Shown here: positions 25,907 to 34,508 of the stretch, one piece after another
How positions within the stretch are numbered: the first letter of the stretch is position 1
How the letters are laid out: the number at the start of each line of letters is the position of its first letter
NCBI RefSeq assembly: GCF_003148475.1
Contig: NZ_QGGG01000003.1
Span: 124,001 to 188,000 of the forward strand
Direction: 5' to 3'
Source of the DNA: Pseudaminobacter salicylatoxidans
GTDB lineage: Bacteria; Pseudomonadota; Alphaproteobacteria; Rhizobiales; Rhizobiaceae
DNA length: 64,000 bases
Made by a program: the position numbers and the translations under genes
Notes under the pieces: generated by a model
Seen by the model: the letters and a program-made list of their open reading frames with translations, nothing else
Database searches by the model: none
What the model was told of the DNA's origin: nothing

Positions 25907-26752
25907 ATGACCTCCATCATGAGACATGGACAGCCGGACCCGCGCGAGTTGCTGGCCTTCTACGCCGACGCCGGCGCCGACGAGGCGCTCGCGGAAGAGC
26001 CGGTGAACCGCTTTGCGCAGGCCGCCGCCCCGACCCGAGCGCCGGAAACCGCGTCGCGCCAGCCTTCCGACGCTGCTCAATCAACGCCGGCGCGCGCGGC
26101 GACCCCTGCGCCGCGCCCGGCAGCACCGGCGGCTGTTCCCGACGAGGCTCAGGCGGCGCTCGCGCGCGAGCTTGCGGCTCAGGCAGGCACGCTGGAAGAA
26201 CTGCGCCGGCAGATGGCCGCTTTCGATGGCTGCAACCTGAAATTCACCGCCAAGAACCTCGTCTTCGCCGACGGCAACCCGGAGGCGGAGGTGATGCTGG
26301 TGGGCGAAGCTCCGGGCCGTGACGAGGATCTGGAAGGGCTGCCTTTCGTCGGCCGCTCCGGGCAATTGCTGGATCGCATGCTGGCGGCGATCGGGCTTGA
26401 CCGGAAATCGGCTTACATCGCCAATGTCATACCGTGGCGTCCGCCCGGCAACCGCACGCCCACCCCGCATGAAACGGAAATCTGCCGCCCTTTCATCGAG
26501 CGCCAGATCGAGCTGGCCAATCCGAAGGTGCTGGTGACGCTCGGCGGGCCGTCCGCCAAGCTGCTGCTGAACACCACCGATGGCATTTTGCGCCTTCGTG
26601 GCAACTGGCGGACGCATCAGACGAAAGCCGGCGTGACCATACCGGCGATGCCGACGCTGCACCCAGCCTATCTGCTGAGAAATCCCGCCCACAAGAAGCT
26701 TGCATGGCGGGATTTTCTCGAGATCAAGGCCAGGCTCGCGCAGTTGGGATAG
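25907..26752 (+). CDS. uracil-DNA glycosylase, family 4-like, without the usual Fe-S cysteines
   Basis: The 281-residue protein has a variable Ala/Pro-rich N-terminal 95 residues, then a UDG fold: motif GEAPGRDEDLEGLPFVGRSG with the catalytic acidic residues, IANVIPWRPPGNRTP, VLVTLGGPSAKLLL, and LHPAYLLRNPAHKK with the catalytic His. It removes uracil from DNA to start base-excision repair. Family 4 enzymes hold a [4Fe-4S] cluster with four Cys; here only two Cys remain (GCNLK and EICRPF). This looks like an Fe-S-less relative, as has been described for a rhizobial UDG class (from memory). It is followed at once by a convergent gene. Confidence 0.85.
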   Translation: MTSIMRHGQPDPRELLAFYADAGADEALAEEPVNRFAQAAAPTRAPETASRQPSDAAQSTPARAATPAPRPAAPAAVPDEAQAALARELAAQAGTLEELRRQMAAFDGCNLKFTAKNLVFADGNPEAEVMLVGEAPGRDEDLEGLPFVGRSGQLLDRMLAAIGLDRKSAYIANVIPWRPPGNRTPTPHETEICRPFIERQIELANPKVLVTLGGPSAKLLLNTTDGILRLRGNWRTHQTKAGVTIPAMPTLHPAYLLRNPAHKKLAWRDFLEIKARLAQLG

Positions 26753-26757
26753 CGCCC

Positions 26758-27156
26758 TCAGGCGGCCTGCGCGGTTGCGCGGCGCAGGCCGATGAATTGC
26801 AGTTCCGCGAACAGCGCGACGGCAACCGCCTGCACCACGACGAATGCAACGCCAAGGGCATTGGGCGATACGAGCCCTGAAACCAGCAGGCCCAGACTTG
26901 CTGCGACCCAAAGCGCGTTGATGCCGATGATGTCGATGAGCGCCAGCCGCGCCACGGCTTGCCGCCTGGCCGTTATCAGCAGGAACGCGACGAAAGGCAC
27001 CAGCACGACGCCGGCCCAGAAGAGCAAGTCCTGCGGCAACCCCAGCAGCGGCGCAAGCAAGGGCGCGCCAACAATCGCCAGAAGAGCGGTTGCGCCGCTC
27101 GCCACCGCGTCCAGCAGGAGTGCGTTACGCAGGAATGGTGTGACGGAAACGTTCAT
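26758..27156 (-). CDS. small four-helix integral membrane protein
   Basis: The 132-residue protein has four predicted membrane helices (around residues 10-32, 42-62, 70-92 and 100-120) and an amphipathic end (LQFIGLRRATAQAA). No catalytic motif is visible. The ATG at 27156 has AAGGAG upstream, while longer frames lack one. It is divergent from an XRE-family regulator, with 132 bases between them including a small inverted repeat, so it is the likely target of that regulator. Confidence 0.75.
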   Translation of the reverse strand: MNVSVTPFLRNALLLDAVASGATALLAIVGAPLLAPLLGLPQDLLFWAGVVLVPFVAFLLITARRQAVARLALIDIIGINALWVAASLGLLVSGLVSPNALGVAFVVVQAVAVALFAELQFIGLRRATAQAA

Positions 27157-27237
27157 GGGTTTTCTCCTTGGATTCGGCCGCATCGGCATTCAAGCACCGA
27201 GCGAATCCAAGCCTGTCAGGTGAAAGAGCATCCGGCG

Positions 27238-27254
27238 ATTACGTGACAGGTAAT
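27238..27254. promoter_or_regulatory. inverted repeat ATTAC-N7-GTAAT, candidate XRE operator
   Basis: It sits in the divergent intergenic region, 34 bases before the regulator start and 82 before the membrane-protein start. XRE regulators bind short inverted repeats, so joint control of both genes is plausible. The arms are only 5 bases. Confidence 0.35.
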
Positions 27255-27288
27255 AGAATTGGCGCAACCGATCGCCTAACGTGGTCGC

Positions 27289-28095
27289 ATGAACACGCAG
27301 CCGCATTCCGCCGGAACACTCATTCGCGAATGGCGCACGCGCCGACGCATGAGCCAACTCGACCTCGCGGCCGAGGCCGCAATTTCACAACGCCATCTGA
27401 GCTTCGTTGAAAGCGGACGTACCGCACCGTCGCGAGAGATGGTGCTGCATCTGTCCGAGCAACTCGATATTCCGCTTCGCCAGCGCAACCGTATTTTGCT
27501 GGCGGCCGGCTACGCGCCCATCTTCAGCGAAAGAAAGCTCGACGACCCCACGCTGGCTCCGGCCATGACGGCCGTGGAAATGGTGCTGAAAGGCCATGAG
27601 CCTTTTCCCGCCATCGCCGTGGATCATCACTGGAACCTTGTCGCGGCCAACAGCGCCATCGGCCCGCTGCTGGAAGACGTCGCGGATGCCTCCCTGCTCG
27701 CGCCACCGATCAATGTGCTGCGGCTCAGCTTGCATCCGCAAGGGCTCGCCCCGCGCATCGTCAACCTGCACGAATGGCGCACCCATCTCATCGAAAGGCT
27801 CAGACGGCAGATCGACGCCTCGGGCGACACAGTGCTGGCCGATCTCGAACGCGAGTTGCTTTCCTATCCGGGGGCAGTGCCGACCTCGCGCATGACGCAT
27901 CCCGATATAGCGGCAATCGCCCACCCACTGCGGCTGAAGATGGGAAAGGAAATCCTGTCCTTCATCGGCACCATAACGGTCTTCGGCACGCCTCTCGACG
28001 TGACGCTGTCTGAACTGGCGATCGAATCCTTCTTTCCCGCAGACCCCGAAACGGCGCTGCTCCTGCAAGGAATGGCGGCCAAACAGCAGAACTGA
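27289..28095 (+). CDS. XRE-family regulator with MmyB-like ligand domain
   Basis: The 268-residue protein starts with an HTH_XRE domain (IREWRTRRRMSQLDLAAEAA, ISQRHLSFVESGRTAPSREM, residues about 10-65) and continues with the MmyB-like/MltR ligand-binding domain: LDIPLRQRNRILLAAGYAP, VEMVLKGHEPFPAIAVDHHW, NLVAANSAI, and an end TLSELAIESFFPAD. Such regulators are PAS-like sensors of small ligands, possibly fatty acids. It probably controls the divergent four-helix membrane protein and itself. GC content and codon use match the neighbourhood. Confidence 0.88.
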   Translation: MNTQPHSAGTLIREWRTRRRMSQLDLAAEAAISQRHLSFVESGRTAPSREMVLHLSEQLDIPLRQRNRILLAAGYAPIFSERKLDDPTLAPAMTAVEMVLKGHEPFPAIAVDHHWNLVAANSAIGPLLEDVADASLLAPPINVLRLSLHPQGLAPRIVNLHEWRTHLIERLRRQIDASGDTVLADLERELLSYPGAVPTSRMTHPDIAAIAHPLRLKMGKEILSFIGTITVFGTPLDVTLSELAIESFFPADPETALLLQGMAAKQQN

Positions 28096-28162
28096 AAACT
28101 TCACGGCTTGAATCGGTTTTCGGAGCCAGGTGCCTGTTATGGAATCGAACTGCGCGTGCTCT

Positions 28163-29113
28163 TCAGCTCTGCGACGGCGCTGTCTGGCGAACCGCCGCCG
28201 CATGTTTGAGACCGAGCCGCTGTTCCCGCCAGATGATGAATATGCCCGCGCCCACCACGATGATGCCGCCGACCAGCATATGGATGGTGGGCAGGTCGCC
28301 GAAGAAATAGTAGCCGACCGCGATGCTGAGGATCATCGAGCTATATTCGAACGGGGCGACCGTCGAGGCTTCCGCATAGCGATACGCTTCCGTCATCAGC
28401 AACTGGCCAAGGCCGCCGCATATGCCGGCCATGACGAGCAAGGCGATCTGCATGGCGCTGAGCGGCACCCAGCCGAACGGATAGGAGATGAGCGACAACA
28501 GGGTCGCGGTCAGCGAAAACCACATGACAACGGTGCTGGTACGCTCGGTATGGACGAGGCTGCGCACGAGGATCATGGCAATGGCCGAGAACGCCGCGCC
28601 CAGAATGGCGGCCGCCACGCCCAGCGCCTCCTCGTTGCCCATCGCCGCGCCGCTTTCGAACAGGGTCAGCTTCGGCCAGGAGATGATGAGCACCCCCACC
28701 AGTCCGATCACCACCGCGCTCCAGCGATAGATGCGGATCGTCTCGCCAAGGAAGATCGAACTGAACACCACCACCAGCAGCGGCTGGGCATAGTTGAGCG
28801 TGATCGCCTCCGGCAACGGTAGCCGCGTCAATGCGAAGAAGGTGAGCGCCATGGAGATCACGCCGACCGTGCCACGCGCGACATGGTTCAGCGGGCGCGC
28901 GGTATGGAAGGCCGTCCGCAACTCCCTGCGGCACCCCAGGAAAGCGAGGATCAGAAGCATGGCGAAAAAAGAGCGATAGAAGACGATCTGGCCCGCCGGC
29001 ACATCGCCAGCCGCCTTGATCAAGGACGACATGGTCACGAATACGGCCACCGAAACGATCTTGAAGCTGATGCCGGTAAGCGGCCGGTCAACCCGCGGGC
29101 TCGAGCGTTTCAT
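28163..29113 (-). CDS. DMT-superfamily exporter (EamA/RhaT family)
   Basis: The 316-residue protein has ten predicted membrane helices in two EamA repeats (first ending near SWPKLTLF, second ending GAGIFIIWREQRLG). Each repeat contains the P.....L.......LGE motif (PLLVVVFSSIFLGETIRIYR; PFEYSSMILSIAVGYYFFGD). DMT proteins export amino acids, metabolites or drugs; the substrate is not predictable. The start at 29113 (MKRSSPRVDR) begins just before the first helix and lacks a strong ribosome-binding site; a 36-residue longer frame exists. It reads in the same direction as the molybdenum enzyme gene upstream, 133 bases away. Confidence 0.88.
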   Translation of the reverse strand: MKRSSPRVDRPLTGISFKIVSVAVFVTMSSLIKAAGDVPAGQIVFYRSFFAMLLILAFLGCRRELRTAFHTARPLNHVARGTVGVISMALTFFALTRLPLPEAITLNYAQPLLVVVFSSIFLGETIRIYRWSAVVIGLVGVLIISWPKLTLFESGAAMGNEEALGVAAAILGAAFSAIAMILVRSLVHTERTSTVVMWFSLTATLLSLISYPFGWVPLSAMQIALLVMAGICGGLGQLLMTEAYRYAEASTVAPFEYSSMILSIAVGYYFFGDLPTIHMLVGGIIVVGAGIFIIWREQRLGLKHAAAVRQTAPSQS

Positions 29114-29246
29114 GGCTGCATGGAAGCATTCTGCCGAAGGCGGTTTGAGACAGGATCGGAGTGTTCGGCGCAGGCCGGGCTTGACGCCTCGCCGACCCGG
29201 AAACGAAATCTTCCCGTGCAATCAGGGAACGCTGTCGCTGGATTTT

Positions 29247-31556
29247 TCACTTTGCGGCCAAGGCGTCCCGGATCATTGCCCAAATGCGCGACGGCGTCGC
29301 CGGCATCTCGATATGCCCGATGCCGTAGGCGCGGTAAAGAGCGTCTGTGACGGCATTGAGCGTTGCCGGCGTGGAACCGATGGCGCCCGCCTCGCCTGCC
29401 CCCTTCATGCCGAGTTCATTGGTGGTGGAGGGCACGTTGCGCGTCTCGAAATGCAGCCACGGCAGGTCGTCGGCGCGCGGCATCGCATAGTCCATGAAGC
29501 TTGCGGTCAGAAGCTGCCCATCCTCGGAATAAACCGCCTCTTCCGCGAGCGCCTGGCCGATGCCCTGCACCACGCCGCCATGCACCTGACCGGCAAGCAA
29601 TATCGGGTTCACCGTCGCGCCGAAGTCGTCCACGATGGTGTAGGCGGCAATTTCCGTTTGTCCGGTTTGCGGGTCGATCTCGATCTCGCAGATATGGGTG
29701 CCGTTCGGATATGTGGCCTCGTGCTGCACGAATTCGCCCGACGCCTTGAGGTCGTCGGGCTGTCCGGCCTGCGCGATCTGCGCGAATGTGATGGAACGGT
29801 CCGTTCCGACGATCCGCGCGGTGCCGTCGATCAGCTCTATGTCGTGGGACGAGGCCTCGAGCTCGTCCGCCGCGATGCGGCTGATCTTTTCCGCCAGCGC
29901 CTCGCCGGCGCGCGCGGCCGAAACGCCGCCGAGCGGGATGGAGCGGGAACCACCGGTGCCGCCGCCCGTGGCGAGGCGATCGGTGTCGCCTTGGACCATC
30001 CTGACCTGCGCAACGTCGATGCCGAGCTTTTCGGCGACGAACTGCGCATAGGCCGTCGCATGGCCCTGCCCGTTGGATTGCGTGCCGATCAGCAGCGTCA
30101 CGCTGCCGTCCTCGTTGAGCTCGACATGCGCCGGCTCCGATCCGGCAAAGGCGCAGGCCTCGATATAGGTGGCCATGCCGATGCCGCGGATCTTCCCTTC
30201 CGCCTTCGATCCGGCCAGCCGCCCTTCAAAACCCTTCCAGTCCGCCCGCTTCATGGCAAGGTCCATATGACCGACGAATTCGCCGACATCGTAAAGCCGC
30301 CCGGTCTGTGTCCGGTAAGGGAATTGCTCGGGCCTGATGAAATTGCGGCGGCGTATCTCGTCGGGGCCGATGCCGAGATCGCGGGCGCAGGCATCCACCA
30401 GCTTCTCGATCAGGAAAGCGGCCTCGGGACGCCCTGCCCCGCGATAGGCATCCACCGGACAGGTGTTGGTGTAAACGCCGGTGACGGTGACATCGAGCGC
30501 GTCGATGTCATAGGCGCCCGTAGACATGGTCACGCCAATATAGGGGACGATGGGGCCATACTGCGAGCAATAGGCGCCAAGATTGGCAGTGAGACGGATG
30601 CGCAGCCCAAGAAAGCGTCCGTCGCCGTCCATCGCCATCTCGGCGACCACGAAATTGTCGCGGCCCTGCGCATCGGTTAGGAAATGCTCGGTGCGATCCG
30701 CCGCCCATTTGACGGGTCGGCCAAGGCGCCGCGCGGCCTCCAGCACCAGCGCATGCTCTCGATAGACGAAGGCCTTCGTCCCGAAGCCTCCACCGACATC
30801 GGGCGTCACCACGCGCAACTTCTCCGGCCCCATGCCAAACACCTGCCCGGCGAGGATCGTGCGCATGGAATGCACGCCCTGCGAGCCGCTGGTGAGCTGG
30901 AAGCGATCCTCGTCGGCCAGCCATTCGCCGATGGCCGAACGCGGCTCCATGAAATTGCAGACGAGCCGGTTGTTGATGAACTCGATGCGCGTGACGCGCG
31001 CGGCCTTTTCGAATGCGGCCTCGGTCTTCACCGCATCGCCCAGTTCGTAGAGAAAGGCGCGGTTGGTTCGCAGTTCCGGCCACACCAGCGGCGTTTCGGG
31101 GTCGAGGGCAGTGGCCGTGCTGCCGGCGGCGTCCTCGCTGTCATAATCGACCTCGATCAGCTCGGCAGCGTCCTGCGCCTGTGCGCGCGTATCGGCCACG
31201 ACGAAGGCCACCGCGTCGCCGACATAATTGACCCGATCGGTGCAGAGAATCGGAATGTCGCGGGTCGGCGCCTGCGATCCATCCGGCTGGCGTTGCATCA
31301 CACCGGATTTCAGCTTGCCGAGATTTGCCACATCCTCCCCGGTAAGCACCAGATGTACGCCCGGCGCGCTCCTGGCGGCATCTGCTGAAACCGCCCTGAT
31401 CGAAGCCTTCGCCTGAGGAGACCGCAGCACATAGCCATGCAGCATGCCGGGCAGCGCAATATCGTCGGTGTAGCGGCCACGCCCGGTTATGAAAGCTTCA
31501 TCTTCAAGGCGCAATACCGATGCGCCCATCCCGAATTTCGGCGTGACGATGGTCAT
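29247..31556 (-). CDS. molybdenum hydroxylase large subunit, CoxL form II-like (xanthine dehydrogenase family)
   Basis: The 769-residue protein has the two Mo-cofactor domains of the xanthine oxidase family. Landmarks are FITGRGRYTDDIALPGMLHG, TPDVGGGFGTKAFVYREHAL, the active-site loop VDAYRGAGRPEAAFLIEK, GTQSNGQGHATAYAQFVAEK, and the catalytic Glu in MKGAGEAGAIGSTPATLNA. The AYRGAGR loop is that of form II (BMS) enzymes, not the AYRCSFR loop of true CO dehydrogenases, so carbon monoxide oxidation is unlikely. The ATG at 31556 (MTIVTPKFG) is preferred over a much longer frame. No medium (FAD) or small (2Fe-2S) subunit gene is next to it, which is unusual. Confidence 0.9.
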   Translation of the reverse strand: MTIVTPKFGMGASVLRLEDEAFITGRGRYTDDIALPGMLHGYVLRSPQAKASIRAVSADAARSAPGVHLVLTGEDVANLGKLKSGVMQRQPDGSQAPTRDIPILCTDRVNYVGDAVAFVVADTRAQAQDAAELIEVDYDSEDAAGSTATALDPETPLVWPELRTNRAFLYELGDAVKTEAAFEKAARVTRIEFINNRLVCNFMEPRSAIGEWLADEDRFQLTSGSQGVHSMRTILAGQVFGMGPEKLRVVTPDVGGGFGTKAFVYREHALVLEAARRLGRPVKWAADRTEHFLTDAQGRDNFVVAEMAMDGDGRFLGLRIRLTANLGAYCSQYGPIVPYIGVTMSTGAYDIDALDVTVTGVYTNTCPVDAYRGAGRPEAAFLIEKLVDACARDLGIGPDEIRRRNFIRPEQFPYRTQTGRLYDVGEFVGHMDLAMKRADWKGFEGRLAGSKAEGKIRGIGMATYIEACAFAGSEPAHVELNEDGSVTLLIGTQSNGQGHATAYAQFVAEKLGIDVAQVRMVQGDTDRLATGGGTGGSRSIPLGGVSAARAGEALAEKISRIAADELEASSHDIELIDGTARIVGTDRSITFAQIAQAGQPDDLKASGEFVQHEATYPNGTHICEIEIDPQTGQTEIAAYTIVDDFGATVNPILLAGQVHGGVVQGIGQALAEEAVYSEDGQLLTASFMDYAMPRADDLPWLHFETRNVPSTTNELGMKGAGEAGAIGSTPATLNAVTDALYRAYGIGHIEMPATPSRIWAMIRDALAAK

Positions 31557-31722
31557 GATTGCCCCGCAAATGTTCGGTAGGGAATGTGGGCCAGATAGGT
31601 TCCGCTCGAGTTTTGTCGAGGTCGGGATTGGTGTAAAGAGCGATACCATCACCTTTTGGTGGGCCAGATGCCGCCGCCGGCTGAACGAAAGCGACAGCGC
31701 GCTCAACAGGAAAGTCGTCAGG

Positions 31723-34368
31723 ATGCGTACAGATACCGGCCAGGTGTTTCGGCTCGAAGACTATCGGCCGAGCGACTATCTCATTCCTTCGACCGGCCTT
31801 ACCTTCCGGCTTTCGCCGGACAACACGACAGTCATCACCGAACTGGCCATCGAACGCCGGGATGGCGTGAACGGCACGCCGCCGCTGGAGCTGGATGGCG
31901 ACGGCCTGGCGCTGCGGCGCATCGAGATCGACGGAAAGCCACTGGAAGAAACCGCCTATGAGGCGACGCCCGATCGGCTTCTCATCCACGAACCGCCACA
32001 CTCAGGCAGCTTCCACCTGCTGATCGAAACGCAGATCGCGCCCGCGCGCAATGAAGCGCTGATGGGGCTCTACCGCTCCAACGGCGTCTATTGCACGCAA
32101 TGCGAGGCCGAAGGCTTTCGCCGCATCACCTATTTCCTCGACCGCCCCGACATTCTCTCGGTCTATACGGTGCGCATCGAGGCGCGGCGCGACGAGGCCC
32201 CGCTGCTGCTTTCCAACGGCAACCCGCGCGAGCGCGGCGAACTTGCCGACGGCAGACACTATGCCGTCTGGCACGACCCCTTCCCGAAACCCTCCTACCT
32301 GTTCGCCCTCGTCGCCGGCGATCTCGGCCGCGTCGGCGACAGTTTCGTCACGGCATCGGGCCGGCAGGTGGAGCTCGGCATCTATGTCGAGCGCGGCAAG
32401 GAGCGCCTCGCCGCCTATGCGATGGACGCGCTGAAGCGCTCCATGCGCTGGGACGAGGAGGTGTTCGGCCTCGAATACGATCTTGACGTGTTCAACATCG
32501 TGGCGGTGTCGGATTTCAACATGGGGGCCATGGAGAACAAGGGCCTCAACATCTTCAACGACAAATATGTTCTGGCCGACGAGGAAACCGCCACCGACGC
32601 TGATTTCGCCAATATCGAGGCGGTGATCGCGCATGAGTACTTTCACAATTGGACAGGAAACAGAATCACTTGCCGCGACTGGTTCCAGCTTTGCCTCAAG
32701 GAAGGGCTGACCGTCTTCCGCGACCATGAATTCTCGGCCGACCAGCGGTCGCGCGCGGTCAAGCGCATTGCGGAGGTGCGCACGCTGCGCGCGCATCAGT
32801 TTCCGGAGGATCAGGGTCCGCTTGCGCATCCCGTGCGGCCGCGCCGCTATCGCGAGATCAACAACTTCTATACCGCGACCGTCTACGAGAAGGGCTCGGA
32901 GGTGGTGCGCATGATCCGCACCATCCTTGGCGCGAAAAAATTCCGCGAGGGAATGAACCTCTATTTCGAGCGCCACGACGGCGACGCCGCCACGGTCGAG
33001 GATTTCCTGAAAGTGTTCGAGGACGTGTCAGGCCGCGACCTGTCGCAATTCGCGCTCTGGTATCATCAGGCCGGCACGCCCACTGTCGTCGCCAGCAGCT
33101 CGCATGACGCCAGGACCGGCGAGTTCACGCTTGAGATCGAGCAATCGGTGCCACCGACCCCGATGGAAAGCCGCAAGCGGGCGATGCACGTTCCGCTGGC
33201 CTTCGGCCTGGTCGGTCCCGATGGAAATGACATCGCCTATACCGCCGCGAACGGCGCCGACGTGGAGGACGGCATCATCCATCTGCACAAGCGCAAGCAT
33301 ATGGTCAAGTTCTCCGGTATCGCGCAGCGGCCGTCGATCTCGCTCAACCGTGGCTTTTCCGCGCCGGTCACGCTTTCGCTGGAGCAGAGCAGCACGGATC
33401 GCGCCTTTCTGGCGCGTCACGACAGCGATGCATTCTGTCGCTGGCAGGCATTCAACACGCTGCTGACCGAGACGCTGATCTCGGCGTTCCGCAGCGTTCT
33501 CGGTGGCAAGCAGCCGGACTTCGCGCCGGATTTGCCGCAGCTCGCGGGCACGATCGCGGCCGATGAAGAGCTGGAACCTGCCTATCGCGCGCTCACATTG
33601 ACACTGCCCGGCGAAGCCGACATGGCGCGTGAGATCGGCTCCAACATCGATCCCGATGCCATCCACATGGCCCGCGAGGCGCTGCTGCGCGCCATCGGCG
33701 AGGCAAACCGGAATCTTTTCAGCGAGCTCCATGTAAAACTTCGCGTAGATGGCCCCTTCAGCCCGGATGCGGCCAGCGCGGGGCGGCGGGCCTTGCGGAA
33801 CACGATGCTGGACTATCTCTCGGCTCTGCCGGATGGCGCGGCGCGGGCGGCCGATCATTTCGACACAGCCACCAACATGACCGACCGCATTGCCGCGCTT
33901 ACCGTGCTTGCCCACCGCCACCGCGCATCGGATAACGCGCGGAACGCGCTGGCGTCCTTCGAAGCGAAATACCGGGGCGATGCGCTGGTCATGGACAAAT
34001 GGTTCCAGGTGCAGGCCTCCATGCCGGGCGCGCAGGCCGTCGAGGTCGTCCGCGCGCTGATGGAGCACCCATCCTTCTCGATGGCCAACCCGAACCGCGT
34101 GCGCTCGCTGGTCGGCACATTCGCCAGCGCCAACCAGACCGGCTTCCACCGGGCGGACGGGGCCGGTTACGACCTGTTCGTCGATGCCGTTCTGGCGGTC
34201 GAAAAGCGCAACCCGCAGGTGGCCGCCAGGCTGGCGACGGCGCTGCGCTCATGGCGCTCGCTGGAGCCGGGGCGGCAGGCCAAGGCGCGCGAGGCGCTGC
34301 TCAGGATCGGTGCCGCCAAGGGGCTTTCGGCTGACCTGCGCGACATCGTCGAGCGGACGCTGGCCTGA
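31723..34368 (+). CDS. pepN: aminopeptidase N
   Basis: The 881-residue M1-family metallopeptidase cuts single amino acids from peptide N-termini in the cytoplasm. It contains NMGAMENKGLNIFN (substrate-anchoring GAMEN), VIAHEYFHNWTGNRITCRDW (HExxH zinc site) and WFQLCLKEGLTVFRDHEF (third ligand Glu). Length equals the E. coli enzyme (870). The ATG at 31723 has AGGAAAG upstream; a frame from 31489 would start inside the oppositely oriented molybdenum-enzyme gene. It is divergent from that gene with 166 bases between. Confidence 0.95.
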   Translation: MRTDTGQVFRLEDYRPSDYLIPSTGLTFRLSPDNTTVITELAIERRDGVNGTPPLELDGDGLALRRIEIDGKPLEETAYEATPDRLLIHEPPHSGSFHLLIETQIAPARNEALMGLYRSNGVYCTQCEAEGFRRITYFLDRPDILSVYTVRIEARRDEAPLLLSNGNPRERGELADGRHYAVWHDPFPKPSYLFALVAGDLGRVGDSFVTASGRQVELGIYVERGKERLAAYAMDALKRSMRWDEEVFGLEYDLDVFNIVAVSDFNMGAMENKGLNIFNDKYVLADEETATDADFANIEAVIAHEYFHNWTGNRITCRDWFQLCLKEGLTVFRDHEFSADQRSRAVKRIAEVRTLRAHQFPEDQGPLAHPVRPRRYREINNFYTATVYEKGSEVVRMIRTILGAKKFREGMNLYFERHDGDAATVEDFLKVFEDVSGRDLSQFALWYHQAGTPTVVASSSHDARTGEFTLEIEQSVPPTPMESRKRAMHVPLAFGLVGPDGNDIAYTAANGADVEDGIIHLHKRKHMVKFSGIAQRPSISLNRGFSAPVTLSLEQSSTDRAFLARHDSDAFCRWQAFNTLLTETLISAFRSVLGGKQPDFAPDLPQLAGTIAADEELEPAYRALTLTLPGEADMAREIGSNIDPDAIHMAREALLRAIGEANRNLFSELHVKLRVDGPFSPDAASAGRRALRNTMLDYLSALPDGAARAADHFDTATNMTDRIAALTVLAHRHRASDNARNALASFEAKYRGDALVMDKWFQVQASMPGAQAVEVVRALMEHPSFSMANPNRVRSLVGTFASANQTGFHRADGAGYDLFVDAVLAVEKRNPQVAARLATALRSWRSLEPGRQAKAREALLRIGAAKGLSADLRDIVERTLA

Positions 34369-34508
34369 ATCTCACAAATTTTACGATTTTTAAGGCTTTT
34401 CTCGCCCGCCCTCTGGACAAGGCGAATCACCTTTGATTCCTTATGGATGATTCGGATGTGCGGTGTTGCCGGATCGATCTTAACGAAATGGGTTATGGGG
34501 AGCCATTC

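Noticed and set aside
29247-31556. Aerobic carbon monoxide dehydrogenase (CoxL)
   Set aside because: The active-site loop is AYRGAGR rather than AYRCSFR and partner subunits are absent.
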